Of a DNA stretch of 35,870 nucleotides, positions 26,988 to 35,870 are shown piece by piece. How positions within the stretch are numbered: the first letter of the stretch is position 1; the number at the start of each line of letters is the position of its first letter. A model generated the notes under the pieces. It saw only the letters and a program-made list of their open reading frames with translations. It was not told where the DNA came from and searched no databases. The position numbers and the translations under genes are program-made. Source of the DNA: Flavobacteriales bacterium (GTDB taxonomy: Bacteria; Bacteroidota; Bacteroidia; Flavobacteriales; Flavobacteriaceae); NCBI GenBank assembly GCA_004213605.1, contig SGZC01000004.1, positions 1-35,870 on the forward strand, in the 5' to 3' direction.

Positions 26988-28331
26988 ATGAATAATAGCA
27001 TAAAAGAGTTCATTTCAAAAGTTGAAAAAATGAATCCGAATGAGCCTGAATTTTTACAGGCTGTTACTGAAGTTGCTGAAGTAATTATTCCTTTTATAGA
27101 GAAAAATAAAGAGTATCAAGGAATTAAATTATTAGAACGAATGGCAGAGCCAGAAAGAGTTTTAATATTCAGAGTACCTTGGACTGATGATAGCGGAGAA
27201 ATTCAAGTAAATAGAGGTTATAGAGTCGAGTTTAACTCTTCTATAGGACCCTATAAAGGTGGATTGCGTTTTCATCCTACGGTAAATCTGAGTATTTTAA
27301 AGTTTCTAGGTTTTGAACAGGTCTTTAAAAATAGTTTAACGACGCTTCCAATGGGAGGTGGAAAAGGAGGTTCAGATTTCAACCCCAAAGGGAAAACAGA
27401 TGCTGAGGTCATGCGTTTTTGTCAAAGTTTTATGACAGAACTATCAAGACACATTGGGCCAAATACAGACGTTCCTGCTGGAGACATTGGCGTTGGAGGT
27501 AGAGAAATAGGATTTTTGTTTGGTCAATATAAACGACTTAAAAACGAGTTTACAGGTGTTTTAACGGGGAAAGGTCTTTCTTACGGGGGGTCGTTAATCC
27601 GCCCAGAGGCAACCGGATACGGAAATGTTTACTTTGCAAAAAACATGTTAGCCACAAGAGGAGATTCTTTTGAAGGGAAAACAGTCGCTATTTCTGGATC
27701 AGGAAATGTTGCTCAATATGCGGCAGAGAAAACAATGCAATTAGGCGGCAAAGTTGTTACATTATCTGATTCAGGTGGTTACATATATGATTCAGAAGGG
27801 TTAAATGAAGAAAAATTAGCCTATGTAATGAACTTGAAAAATATAAAACGTGGTCGAATCAGTGAATATGTAAGTCAATATCCAACTGCAGAGTATATTG
27901 CCGGTGAACGACCATGGAATGTTAAATGTGATATTGCTTTGCCTTGTGCAACACAAAATGAGGTAAATAAAGAAGAAGCTCAGCGATTAGTCGATAATGG
28001 TTGTTTTTGTGTTGGTGAAGGAGCTAACATGCCTTGTACTCCTGAAGCAATTGAGGTTTTTACTACTACTAAAATTTTATTTTCACCTGGGAAAGCATCT
28101 AACGCAGGAGGTGTTGCTACTTCTGGCCTAGAAATGTCTCAAAACTCACTTCGCTTAAGTTGGACTTCAGAAGAAGTAGATACTAAATTACACACGATCA
28201 TGAATGATATTCATGACGCCTGTGTAAAATACGGTAAAGACGAAACCGGATATGTAGATTACGTAAAAGGTGCAAATATTGCTGGTTTCGTTAAGTTGGC
28301 AGATGCAATGATTGCTCAAGGTGTAGTTTAA
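26988..28331 (+). CDS. gdhA: NADP-specific glutamate dehydrogenase
   Basis: GLRFHPTVNLSILKFLGFEQVFKNSLTTLPMGGGKGGSDF, DVPAGDIGVGGREIGFLFGQYK, EGANMPCTPEA. ATG 26988 preferred over TTG 26946. Confidence 0.96.
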   Translation: MNNSIKEFISKVEKMNPNEPEFLQAVTEVAEVIIPFIEKNKEYQGIKLLERMAEPERVLIFRVPWTDDSGEIQVNRGYRVEFNSSIGPYKGGLRFHPTVNLSILKFLGFEQVFKNSLTTLPMGGGKGGSDFNPKGKTDAEVMRFCQSFMTELSRHIGPNTDVPAGDIGVGGREIGFLFGQYKRLKNEFTGVLTGKGLSYGGSLIRPEATGYGNVYFAKNMLATRGDSFEGKTVAISGSGNVAQYAAEKTMQLGGKVVTLSDSGGYIYDSEGLNEEKLAYVMNLKNIKRGRISEYVSQYPTAEYIAGERPWNVKCDIALPCATQNEVNKEEAQRLVDNGCFCVGEGANMPCTPEAIEVFTTTKILFSPGKASNAGGVATSGLEMSQNSLRLSWTSEEVDTKLHTIMNDIHDACVKYGKDETGYVDYVKGANIAGFVKLADAMIAQGVV

Positions 28332-28353
28332 CACACGCTATTTTAATATGGGG

Positions 28354-28385
28354 AAGGTTGCCAATTTAAGGCAACCTTTTTCTTT
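28354..28385 (+). terminator. Intrinsic terminator after gdhA
   Basis: AAGGTTGCC-aatttaa-GGCAACCTT followed by a T-rich tract. Confidence 0.88.
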
Positions 28386-28446
28386 TTAAATCTAATTTAA
28401 AATAAATAGTATTTTAGCGTGTTATACTGATAGAACAAATCTATAT

Positions 28447-30744
28447 ATGAAGCAAATAGCAAGTATTATAGCAGTGATGCAGGTCTTTTTTTTGCAGGCG
28501 CAAAATTTTGAGAATAACTGGACGGGATATTTCTCCTATGCATCTTTAAAAAGTATTTCTCAAGGAAATGATAAAATTTATGCTGCTGCGGAAAATTCGG
28601 TATTTATCTACGATTTATCAACTCAGGAAACCGAAACGATTTCAACAATAAACGGCCTTTCAGGTAAGGAAATAACAACAGCATATTACAGTGAAAATTA
28701 TGGGCTTTATGTGGTAGGCTATAAAAATGGTTTAATAGAAATTGTGATCGATGGAGATGAAAATATTTTAAAAGTAGTTGACATACGAGAAAAACTCACG
28801 ATTCCTCCAGACAGTAAACAAATAAATCATTTTTACGAATACAATGATAAGCTTTATATTTCAACGGGCTATGGTATTTCTGTCTATAATATGGGTGCTT
28901 TAGAGTTTGGAGACACTTACTATATAGGAAATTTAGGGGGGCAGATAGCTGTTACACAAACTACGGTTTTTGGAGATTTAATTTACGCTTCCACTTCCAA
29001 TAACGGAATAAAAAGCGCATTGGTTAACGACGAAAACATTATTGATTATCAACAATGGACTACAAGTTCATTAGGAGGATACAAGGGGATACAAACATTG
29101 GGAACCGAGCTATATGCGTTAAATAACACGAATATTTTATTTAAACAAGACGCTGATTTAGGATTTATAGAAATCGATAGTTTCTCGTCTAGTGTTATTG
29201 ATTTTGGAGTCCAATCTAATATATTAACCATTACAACAGAAAATACTATTCAAGCTTTTGAGGAAGGATATAACTTATTAGCTGAAGTAAATAATTTAAT
29301 GGGCTACGATTACACTTTACAATCGGGATTTTATTTTAATAATATATTTTATTTAGGAACTTCAACTCTTGGAATGTTAGTAGTTCCTGAATCACCTCAG
29401 GAAGCTTTACAAGTTCTACCTGCGGGCCCTCTTTATAATCAACCTTTTTCTATTGATGCTTCACCGGGGCAATTATGGGTTTCCTTTGGAGATGTAGATT
29501 TAACATTTAACCCCTTTCCCTTAACAAGAAAGGGAATTAGCAATTTTAAAAATGAAGCCTGGAAAAATATTAAATACGATTCGCTTATTGATCAATTAGG
29601 AGTTAACGATGTAAATGATTTGGTTTATGTAAAAATTAATCCAGAGAATCCGTTTGTCACTTATATGAGTTCGTATCAAAAAGGGCTACTGAAATTAAAT
29701 GGTCAGGAGCCCTCTATCCTATATAACGAAACCAATAGTCCGATGGATATTGCATTAGAAAATGAAGATGAGGGAATTAGGGTTTATGGAGCTGATTTTG
29801 ATAGAGAACAGAATCTTTGGTTTGTCCAATCAAAAATCGATAACGGGCTTTTAAAGCTAACTCCCGACGGTCAATTTCAAACCATTGATATTTCTAATAT
29901 AATTGATGCTGAAAGTGAGTTAGCATTGAGTAAAGTAGCAGTAAGTCGAACAGGATATGTGTTTTTTGGAGCTGTAGAAAATGGATTGATTGGATACAAT
30001 CCTACTACCAATCAATTTAACAAAATTGGAGAAGGACTTGGAAGCGGTAATCTTCCTACAACAGACATTAAAGCACTTGTTTTTGATAACCAAAATAGGT
30101 TGTGGATAGGGACTAGAAAGGGACTTCGTGTACTTTACAGCGTTGGAAGTTTTTTTGAATCGGGTGCAGAAACAGATGCTCAGTCAATTATTATCTTAGA
30201 AGATGGCGTTCCTCAAGAGTTATTGTTTTTACAATCAATTACTGATATAGAAGTAGATGGCTCAAATAACAAATGGATTTCTACTGCTACGTCAGGGGTA
30301 TTTTATTTGTCATCAAATGGTCAAGAAACCCTGTTGCGTTTTACTTCGGATAATTCTCCTTTACCTTCAGATAACGTATTAGATATTGCAATCGATGACT
30401 CAAGTGGCAAAGTTTATTTTGCAACTAACGATGGGTTGGTTGCTTTCAACGGAACTTCAACAGCTGCTCGAGATGACCTTGAGAATGTGTATGCTTTTCC
30501 AAATCCAGTCAGACCAAATTTCACCGGCAATGTGACCATTGAGGGACTAACAGCAAAAGCAAATGTAAAAATAACAGATATTACTGGGAATTTAGTGTTT
30601 GAAACTACCTCTGAGGGAGGGAGTGTCCAATGGGACACTACCGCTTTTGGTAAATATAAAGTCGCCTCTGGTGTCTACTTAATTCTCATAACATCGGACG
30701 ATAATTTACAAACTAAAGTGACTAAAATCATGATTATAAGATAA
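28447..30744 (+). CDS. porZ: PorZ-like T9SS-associated beta-propeller protein with type A C-terminal sorting domain
   Basis: 765 aa, signal peptide, repeated propeller blades (NRLWIGTRKGLRVL, NKWISTATSGVFYL), C-terminal YAFPNPVRPNFTGNVTIEGL...VASGVYLILITSDDNLQTKVTKIMIIR. Confidence 0.85.
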   Translation: MKQIASIIAVMQVFFLQAQNFENNWTGYFSYASLKSISQGNDKIYAAAENSVFIYDLSTQETETISTINGLSGKEITTAYYSENYGLYVVGYKNGLIEIVIDGDENILKVVDIREKLTIPPDSKQINHFYEYNDKLYISTGYGISVYNMGALEFGDTYYIGNLGGQIAVTQTTVFGDLIYASTSNNGIKSALVNDENIIDYQQWTTSSLGGYKGIQTLGTELYALNNTNILFKQDADLGFIEIDSFSSSVIDFGVQSNILTITTENTIQAFEEGYNLLAEVNNLMGYDYTLQSGFYFNNIFYLGTSTLGMLVVPESPQEALQVLPAGPLYNQPFSIDASPGQLWVSFGDVDLTFNPFPLTRKGISNFKNEAWKNIKYDSLIDQLGVNDVNDLVYVKINPENPFVTYMSSYQKGLLKLNGQEPSILYNETNSPMDIALENEDEGIRVYGADFDREQNLWFVQSKIDNGLLKLTPDGQFQTIDISNIIDAESELALSKVAVSRTGYVFFGAVENGLIGYNPTTNQFNKIGEGLGSGNLPTTDIKALVFDNQNRLWIGTRKGLRVLYSVGSFFESGAETDAQSIIILEDGVPQELLFLQSITDIEVDGSNNKWISTATSGVFYLSSNGQETLLRFTSDNSPLPSDNVLDIAIDDSSGKVYFATNDGLVAFNGTSTAARDDLENVYAFPNPVRPNFTGNVTIEGLTAKANVKITDITGNLVFETTSEGGSVQWDTTAFGKYKVASGVYLILITSDDNLQTKVTKIMIIR

Positions 30745-31463
30745 TGGTTGTTGCAACAAAAGCTATTGTATTATCCTCCTTAAAATTTGGAGATTCCGAT
30801 TTAATAGTAAAATGTTTTACAGCCTCCTCTGGCCTCAAAAGTTATTTACTTAGAAATATATTAAAATCAAAGAAAGGAAAATTAAAAGTTTCCTTATTTC
30901 AACCCTTAACGATATTAGAAATAGAGGCTTCTCATAAAAATAAAGGGAGCTTAGAGAGAATTAAAGAAGCAAAAGTTTATCATTCTTACCAAACTTTACA
31001 TACTCAAATTGTAAAGACGAGTATGACTATTTTTATTGCTGAAATATTAGCAAATACTATTAATGAGGAGGCTGAAGACGCCCATTTGTTCGGTTTTATA
31101 AAAGAATCCCTGTTGTGGTTGGATCAGTCGACTAGAACCTCCAATTTCCATATTCTTTTTTTATTAAAATTAAGCATGTACTTAGGATTTTATCCAGATA
31201 CAGATACAGAAAAAAAACCATATTTTAATCTAATGGAAGGAGTGTTTCAAGATTTTAATACTGGCAAATATTCCGAAAGAAGCCAACGAACAACTAAATT
31301 AAAAGAGTTTTTCGGCATAGATTTTGATAAATCTAATGATATAAAACTCACAAAAAATCAACGTTCGGACTTATTGGCTTTGCTTTTGCAATATTATCAA
31401 TTACATTTGCACGGCTTTAAAAAACCCAAGTCATTAGTAGTCTTAAATCAGATATTCGAATAA
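30744..31463 (+). CDS. recO: DNA repair protein RecO
   Basis: MVVATKAIVLSSLKFGDSDLIVKCFTASSGLKSYLLRNILKSKKGKLKVSLFQPLTILEIEA, typical RecO N-terminus; TAATG overlap with the upstream stop. Confidence 0.92.
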   Translation: MVVATKAIVLSSLKFGDSDLIVKCFTASSGLKSYLLRNILKSKKGKLKVSLFQPLTILEIEASHKNKGSLERIKEAKVYHSYQTLHTQIVKTSMTIFIAEILANTINEEAEDAHLFGFIKESLLWLDQSTRTSNFHILFLLKLSMYLGFYPDTDTEKKPYFNLMEGVFQDFNTGKYSERSQRTTKLKEFFGIDFDKSNDIKLTKNQRSDLLALLLQYYQLHLHGFKKPKSLVVLNQIFE

Positions 31464-31465
31464 GT

Positions 31466-33865
31466 ATGAAACTACTATATCCCATTATATTTCTTATTTT
31501 TTCTTCAACCATTCAAGCTCAAATCGTTCAAGTATTAGATGAAGAGACTAAAAAACCTCTTTCAGGAGTAGCTGTATTTAATACTTCTAAATTAACTACA
31601 GGAATAACAGATATAGATGGATATATAGATATTATAGAATTTTCAGAAAACGATAAGATTACATTCCAACACATTTCTCATATCAACCGAATCCTAACAA
31701 AAAATGAAATTATTTTAGGTGGGAGCATGATCATTCTTAGTGCAGATTCTAGTGCTCTCGATGAAGTGGTGTTGTCTGTTTCAAAATTTGAACAAAATAA
31801 AAGAGAGATTCCTCAAAAAATTTCCAGTATCACTAGTAAAGATGTTTTATTTACAAACCCTCAAACATCTGCTGACTTGTTAGAAAGAAGTGGCAATGTA
31901 TTTATACAAAAGAGTCAATTAGGAGGAGGTAGTCCCATTATACGTGGTTTTTCAACTAATAGATTACTTATAGCTGTAGATGGCACTCGATTTAATAATG
32001 CAATATTCAGAGCAGGAAATGTTCAAAATGTAATTTCAATTGATCCATTTTCGATTGAGCGCACCGAAATTATTTTAGGTCCAGGATCAGTTGTTTATGG
32101 GAGTGATGCTATAGGTGGCGTAATGAATTTTTACACAAAAAATGCAAAGTTTTCTTTTAAAGAAGGTGCTTCTTTTTCAGGAAACTTTACAACAAGATAC
32201 GCTACCGCTAGTTCTGAAAAAACAGCCCATATCGATTTAAATATAGGTCTAGACGAGTGGGCATTTTTGAGCAGTATATCCTACACCGATTTTGGTGATT
32301 TAGTAATGGGGAAATATGGGCCAGATGATTATTTAAGACCTGAATATGTGGCAACTATAAATGGAGAAGATTTAATAGTTGCTAATAAAGACCCTAGAAA
32401 GCAAGTTTCTTCAGGTTATAAGCAAATAAACGCGATGCAGAAGATTCGATTTATGCCTTCTGAAAACTGGGATTTTAATATGGGATTATTCTTTACGACT
32501 ACCAGTGATTATCCTAGATATGATCGTTTGATCCGAAAGAAAGAGGGCCAGCTCAAGAGTGCTGTATGGGATTATACTCCTCAAGAATGGATAAATGGCA
32601 ATTTAAGAATCACACATAAAGAAACTTCTCTTTTTGATAAGAGTATCCTAACCTTATCCTATCAAAATTTTAAGGAAGGAAGAAGAGATCGTGATTTTGG
32701 AGATGAAATTTTGTATGAAACAAAAGAAAAAGTAAATGCCTATACCTCAGCACTAGATTTCATTAAAAAGTTTGGAAAAAGTAAATTATTCTACGGATTA
32801 GAATATATATATAACAAAGTAAATTCTGACGGAAAACAAACCAACATCGATACGGGAGCTGCCTCAGAAACATCTCCTCGTTATCCCGATGATGCTACTT
32901 GGCAGTCTATGGCAGCCTATGTAAGTTTACAGTCTAAAATTGCAAAGAGTCTTTCTCTTCAAATAGGACTGCGATACAACCATATTTTTGTTTATGCTAA
33001 CTACGACAACCCTTTTTATGATTTTCCATTTGCTGAAGCAGATATTAGTACTGGCGCATTAACAGGAAGTGTCGGCCTCAACTGGCAAGCAACTGAAATT
33101 TTAGGTTGGAGGTTTAATCTGTCAACGGCCTTTAGAGCGCCAAATATTGACGATGTAGGAAAAATATTTGATAGCGAACCAGGCTCTGTAGTGGTGCCAA
33201 ATCCAGATTTAAAACCAGAATATGCGTACAATGGAGAATTAGGGGCTGTCCTAAAACTTGGAAATAAAATCCGTATTGATGTTGCAGGTTATTTAACTTT
33301 TTTAGAAGATGCCTTAGTAAGAAGAGACTATAACATAAACGGCCAAACAGAGATTTTTTATCAAGGAGAATTAAGCAATATTCAGGCCATACAAAATGGT
33401 GGAGAAGCACAGGTTTACGGTTTTGAGGCAGGCATTGAAGTAAATTTCACCGAGGATATTCAGTTCACCTCTCAGTATAATTATACTGGAGGTCATCAAA
33501 TAGAAGAAAATGAAAGTAAAGTTGCTGTTAGACACGTTGCTCCTCAATTTGGGAATTTTCATTTTATATGGAAGCGCCATAAATTTAAGTTAGATGTGTA
33601 CTCTATTTACAATGGACAATTTGACTATGAAGATCTCGCTCCTGAAGAACAGAGTAAAGCTTTTTTATACGCTTTGGATGAAAGCGGAAATCCATATTCC
33701 CCTTCTTGGTACACCCTAAACTTTGGAGCTCACTATCAATTTACAAAAGCATTAGAGGTAAACGCTACAATAGAAAATATTACCAATCAAAGATATCGCA
33801 CCTACTCTTCTGGAATAACTGCAGCAGGAATTAATTTTATTGCAGCTGTTAGCTATCAATTTTAA
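31466..33865 (+). CDS. TonB-dependent receptor (hemoglobin/heme-type plug signature) with N-terminal carboxypeptidase-like domain
   Basis: Signal peptide, VLDEETKKPLSGVAVFNT, plug LLERSGNVFIQKSQLGGGSPIIRGFSTNRLLIAVDGTRFNNAIFRAGNVQNVISIDPFSIERTEIILGPGSVVYGSDAIGGVMNF, C-terminal aromatic SYQF. Confidence 0.94.
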   Translation: MKLLYPIIFLIFSSTIQAQIVQVLDEETKKPLSGVAVFNTSKLTTGITDIDGYIDIIEFSENDKITFQHISHINRILTKNEIILGGSMIILSADSSALDEVVLSVSKFEQNKREIPQKISSITSKDVLFTNPQTSADLLERSGNVFIQKSQLGGGSPIIRGFSTNRLLIAVDGTRFNNAIFRAGNVQNVISIDPFSIERTEIILGPGSVVYGSDAIGGVMNFYTKNAKFSFKEGASFSGNFTTRYATASSEKTAHIDLNIGLDEWAFLSSISYTDFGDLVMGKYGPDDYLRPEYVATINGEDLIVANKDPRKQVSSGYKQINAMQKIRFMPSENWDFNMGLFFTTTSDYPRYDRLIRKKEGQLKSAVWDYTPQEWINGNLRITHKETSLFDKSILTLSYQNFKEGRRDRDFGDEILYETKEKVNAYTSALDFIKKFGKSKLFYGLEYIYNKVNSDGKQTNIDTGAASETSPRYPDDATWQSMAAYVSLQSKIAKSLSLQIGLRYNHIFVYANYDNPFYDFPFAEADISTGALTGSVGLNWQATEILGWRFNLSTAFRAPNIDDVGKIFDSEPGSVVVPNPDLKPEYAYNGELGAVLKLGNKIRIDVAGYLTFLEDALVRRDYNINGQTEIFYQGELSNIQAIQNGGEAQVYGFEAGIEVNFTEDIQFTSQYNYTGGHQIEENESKVAVRHVAPQFGNFHFIWKRHKFKLDVYSIYNGQFDYEDLAPEEQSKAFLYALDESGNPYSPSWYTLNFGAHYQFTKALEVNATIENITNQRYRTYSSGITAAGINFIAAVSYQF

Positions 33866-33890
33866 GAGATAAACGACTTACAATATATTT

Positions 33891-33923
33891 AAAACCCACA
33901 AGAATCTAAAGTTTGAGTTTTTA
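33891..33923 (+). terminator. Weak candidate terminator after the TonB receptor gene
   Basis: AAAACcCA ... TGaGTTTTT, one mismatch in an 8-nt stem, 15-nt loop, short T-tract. Confidence 0.35.
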
Positions 33924-34011
33924 TAAAAGAATACAAATGGATACAAACGCTTGTAAATAACTATAAACGAAAGTAAGTAGGTAACTACCAACTAATATTT
34001 TGATCGAGTAG

Positions 34012-34019
34012 TATTTTTG
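34012..34019 (+). promoter_or_regulatory. Candidate -7 box TATTTTTG upstream of ssb
   Basis: TAnnTTTG match about 50 nt upstream of ATG 34069. Confidence 0.45.
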
Positions 34020-34068
34020 CCCTGTTGAATCGAACTAATGACATTCAATTTAATTAAAACCTTATCTT

Positions 34069-34404
34069 ATGAATACGTTAAGAAACAAAGTACAGTTAAT
34101 CGGAAACCTAGGAAATGACCCAGAAATTATCAATTTGGATTCTGGAACTAAATTAGCAAAATTTAGTATAGCTACTAACGAGTCTTATAAAAACACTCAA
34201 GGTGAAAAAGTAGTAGACACTCAATGGCATAATGTGGTTGCCTGGGGAAAAAAAGCAGACATTATTGAAAGTTATGTTACTAAAGGAAAAGAAGTGGCTA
34301 TTGAAGGTAAATTAACTACTCGTTCTTGGGATGATAAAGAAGGTGTAAAACGCTATACCACTGAAGTAGTTTGCAACGAAATTTTGATGTTGGGGAATAA
34401 ATAA
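34069..34404 (+). CDS. ssb: Short single-stranded DNA-binding protein
   Basis: 111 aa: NKVQLIGNLGNDPEIINLDSGTKLAKFSIATNESYKNTQGEKVVDTQWHNVVAWGKKADIIESYVTKGKEVAIEGKLTTRSW; no acidic C-terminal tip. Confidence 0.94.
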   Translation: MNTLRNKVQLIGNLGNDPEIINLDSGTKLAKFSIATNESYKNTQGEKVVDTQWHNVVAWGKKADIIESYVTKGKEVAIEGKLTTRSWDDKEGVKRYTTEVVCNEILMLGNK

Positions 34405-34423
34405 GCTATTTATCAATTATATA

Positions 34424-34507
34424 AGACCGTTTAAATAACGTCTTTTTAACCCAAAATAGTTTGCGGATAAAAGATATGGGGAGTTATTTTTAAACGGTCT
34501 TTTTTTA
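34424..34507. terminator. Terminator region with two alternative hairpins downstream of ssb
   Basis: Compact hairpin AGAC(C)GTT-taaat-AACGTCT then TTTT at 34424-34446; the same left arm AGACCGTTTAAA also pairs with TTTAAACGGTCT (34489-34500) followed by T7. Confidence 0.65.
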
Positions 34508-34546
34508 TTAAAAGTTGAAAAAGAAGAGATTTAGAAAAAGCGATAG

Positions 34547-35870
34547 CTATTGATTGTTGATAATTATATAATTCAATACTTTTTTCATCAAATGAACTCG
34601 GTCAACACCTCTCACATTATGAGGGTGCATTGGGTAACTGAAAAAATCAACTTGAATCTTATTTTTCACAAATTCTTGTAGCAAGCTCATAGAATGTTGA
34701 GGCACCACGACGGGGTCAACACTCCCGGTAATTTCTAATAATTTACCATCAAGATTTTTTACATAATTATGGACTTTAGATTTTTCAAACCCTTCTTCAT
34801 TATCTTGCCAACGATCCATATAGCGTTCACCATACATAATCTCATAGTATTTCCAATCAGTTACGGGTCCACCAGCAACGGCTGTTGTAAATACACCAGG
34901 ATATCGCAACATCAGTGAATTGGTCATGAATCCTCCATAACTCCAACCATGAACAGTCAGTCTGTTTTCGTCAACAAATGGCAACGACTTCAAATAGTTA
35001 ACTCCAATTAATTGGTCTTCCATTTCTGCTTTTCCAACTTGTCGATGAATTACACTTTCAAAGGCAAACCCTCTATAAGCTGATCCCCGATTATCTAATG
35101 TAAATACCACATAGTTTTGTTCTGCTGCCATCCACTGCATCCAAAGATTAGAGCCTCCAAGCCAAGAATTGGTCACCATTTGTGCGTGAGGACCACCATA
35201 GACATAAATCAATACAGGATATTTTTTATTTTCATCAAAATTTGCAGGTTTAATAATTCTGCCATATAAATTAGTCCCATCCTCTGATTTAAGAGTCAAA
35301 AATTCGGTAGTTCCCAATTGGTATTCCTCAATGGGATTTTTGGAAGTATAAATAGTTGCTTCCTTACCGGTTTTAATCGATTTTCTTTTTACAACTCCAG
35401 GTTCTTCCATGCTAGAGTAACTATCCAGAATATATTTTCCATCCGAACTTATTTGAATAGAATGACTGCCGGGTTCCTTAGTTAGTAATTCAAATTTGCC
35501 ATTTTTTAAATTTATTTTATAGGCTCTTGTTTCTCTAGCATCATTTCCAGTTCCCAAAATGATAACAGTCTTACCTTCTTCATCGAATCCAACAATAGCT
35601 TTAATGACCCAACTAAAATCGGTTAACTGACTTACATTAGAACTATTAATATCATATTTGTAAAGATTCATAAATCCATCACGCTCACTTAACCATAAAA
35701 ATTCAGAATTGCTATTTGGTAAAAAAACTGCAGCATGTTCTGGTTCAACCCATTTATCGTTTTTTTCTTCAAAAAGAGTTTTTATTTTCTTTCCAGTATT
35801 AGTATCATACATATTGAACCACATATGATTTTGATCTCTATTTACCTCGGCTAAAAAAATATAATTTTCG
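34547..35870 (-). CDS. S9 family peptidase, dipeptidyl-peptidase IV type (N-terminus truncated by window edge)
   Basis: VYGGPHAQMV, VHGWSYGGFMTNSLMLRYP (catalytic Ser), GSVDPVVV (Asp), HPHNVRGVDRVH (His). The frame stays open upstream of Met 35824 (ENYIFLAEVNRDQNH-MWFN...), so 35824 is probably not the true start. Confidence 0.94.
   Translation of the reverse strand, partial: ENYIFLAEVNRDQNHMWFNMYDTNTGKKIKTLFEEKNDKWVEPEHAAVFLPNSNSEFLWLSERDGFMNLYKYDINSSNVSQLTDFSWVIKAIVGFDEEGKTVIILGTGNDARETRAYKINLKNGKFELLTKEPGSHSIQISSDGKYILDSYSSMEEPGVVKRKSIKTGKEATIYTSKNPIEEYQLGTTEFLTLKSEDGTNLYGRIIKPANFDENKKYPVLIYVYGGPHAQMVTNSWLGGSNLWMQWMAAEQNYVVFTLDNRGSAYRGFAFESVIHRQVGKAEMEDQLIGVNYLKSLPFVDENRLTVHGWSYGGFMTNSLMLRYPGVFTTAVAGGPVTDWKYYEIMYGERYMDRWQDNEEGFEKSKVHNYVKNLDGKLLEITGSVDPVVVPQHSMSLLQEFVKNKIQVDFFSYPMHPHNVRGVDRVHLMKKVLNYIIINNQ

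Noticed and set aside
30617-30640. AGTGTCC-aatg-GGACACT hairpin inside the porZ-like gene
   Set aside because: Inside a coding region with no T-tract; seven base pairs is compatible with chance.
1-35870. CRISPR arrays, transposases, integrases, phage genes, tRNA/rRNA genes
   Set aside because: Looked for while reading both strands; no regularly spaced repeats, recombinase motifs or cloverleaf-like sequences were evident by eye. A tRNAscan/Infernal run would be needed to confirm absence.

Overview
The window looks like a Flavobacteriaceae-type (Bacteroidota) chromosomal segment: AT-rich, densely packed, with TAnnTTTG-like -7 boxes and a T9SS PorZ-like protein. I see no CRISPR array, no rRNA or tRNA gene and no mobile element. 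Main content in order: (1) a GH2 beta-mannosidase lipoprotein on the minus strand, cut by the left edge and absent from the supplied ORF track; (2) 3-hydroxyanthranilate dioxygenase and an ALDH7-type dehydrogenase; (3) a two-gene SDR/AlbA_2 unit; (4) a complete MoxR-DUF58-Bat(A-E) cluster with an extra two-TM protein between DUF58 and BatA; (5) cvpA; (6) pheS flanked by two small uncharacterised genes; (7) gpsA-nadD-gmk-yicC; (8) YheT-like hydrolase/SdpI, thioesterase, EamA transporter, DUF481 and ArsC-like genes; (9) a trans-sulfuration PLP enzyme and gdhA; (10) a porZ-like/recO/TonB-receptor unit; (11) a short ssb; (12) an S9/DPP-IV peptidase cut by the right edge. Most of this is core genome. 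The items most worth a second look are the Bat cluster's extra membrane-spanning component, two abutting perfect palindromes upstream of it, the small genes around pheS, a tail-less SSB, and mutually exclusive hairpins after ssb. All family names come from reading the translations; no database search was run.
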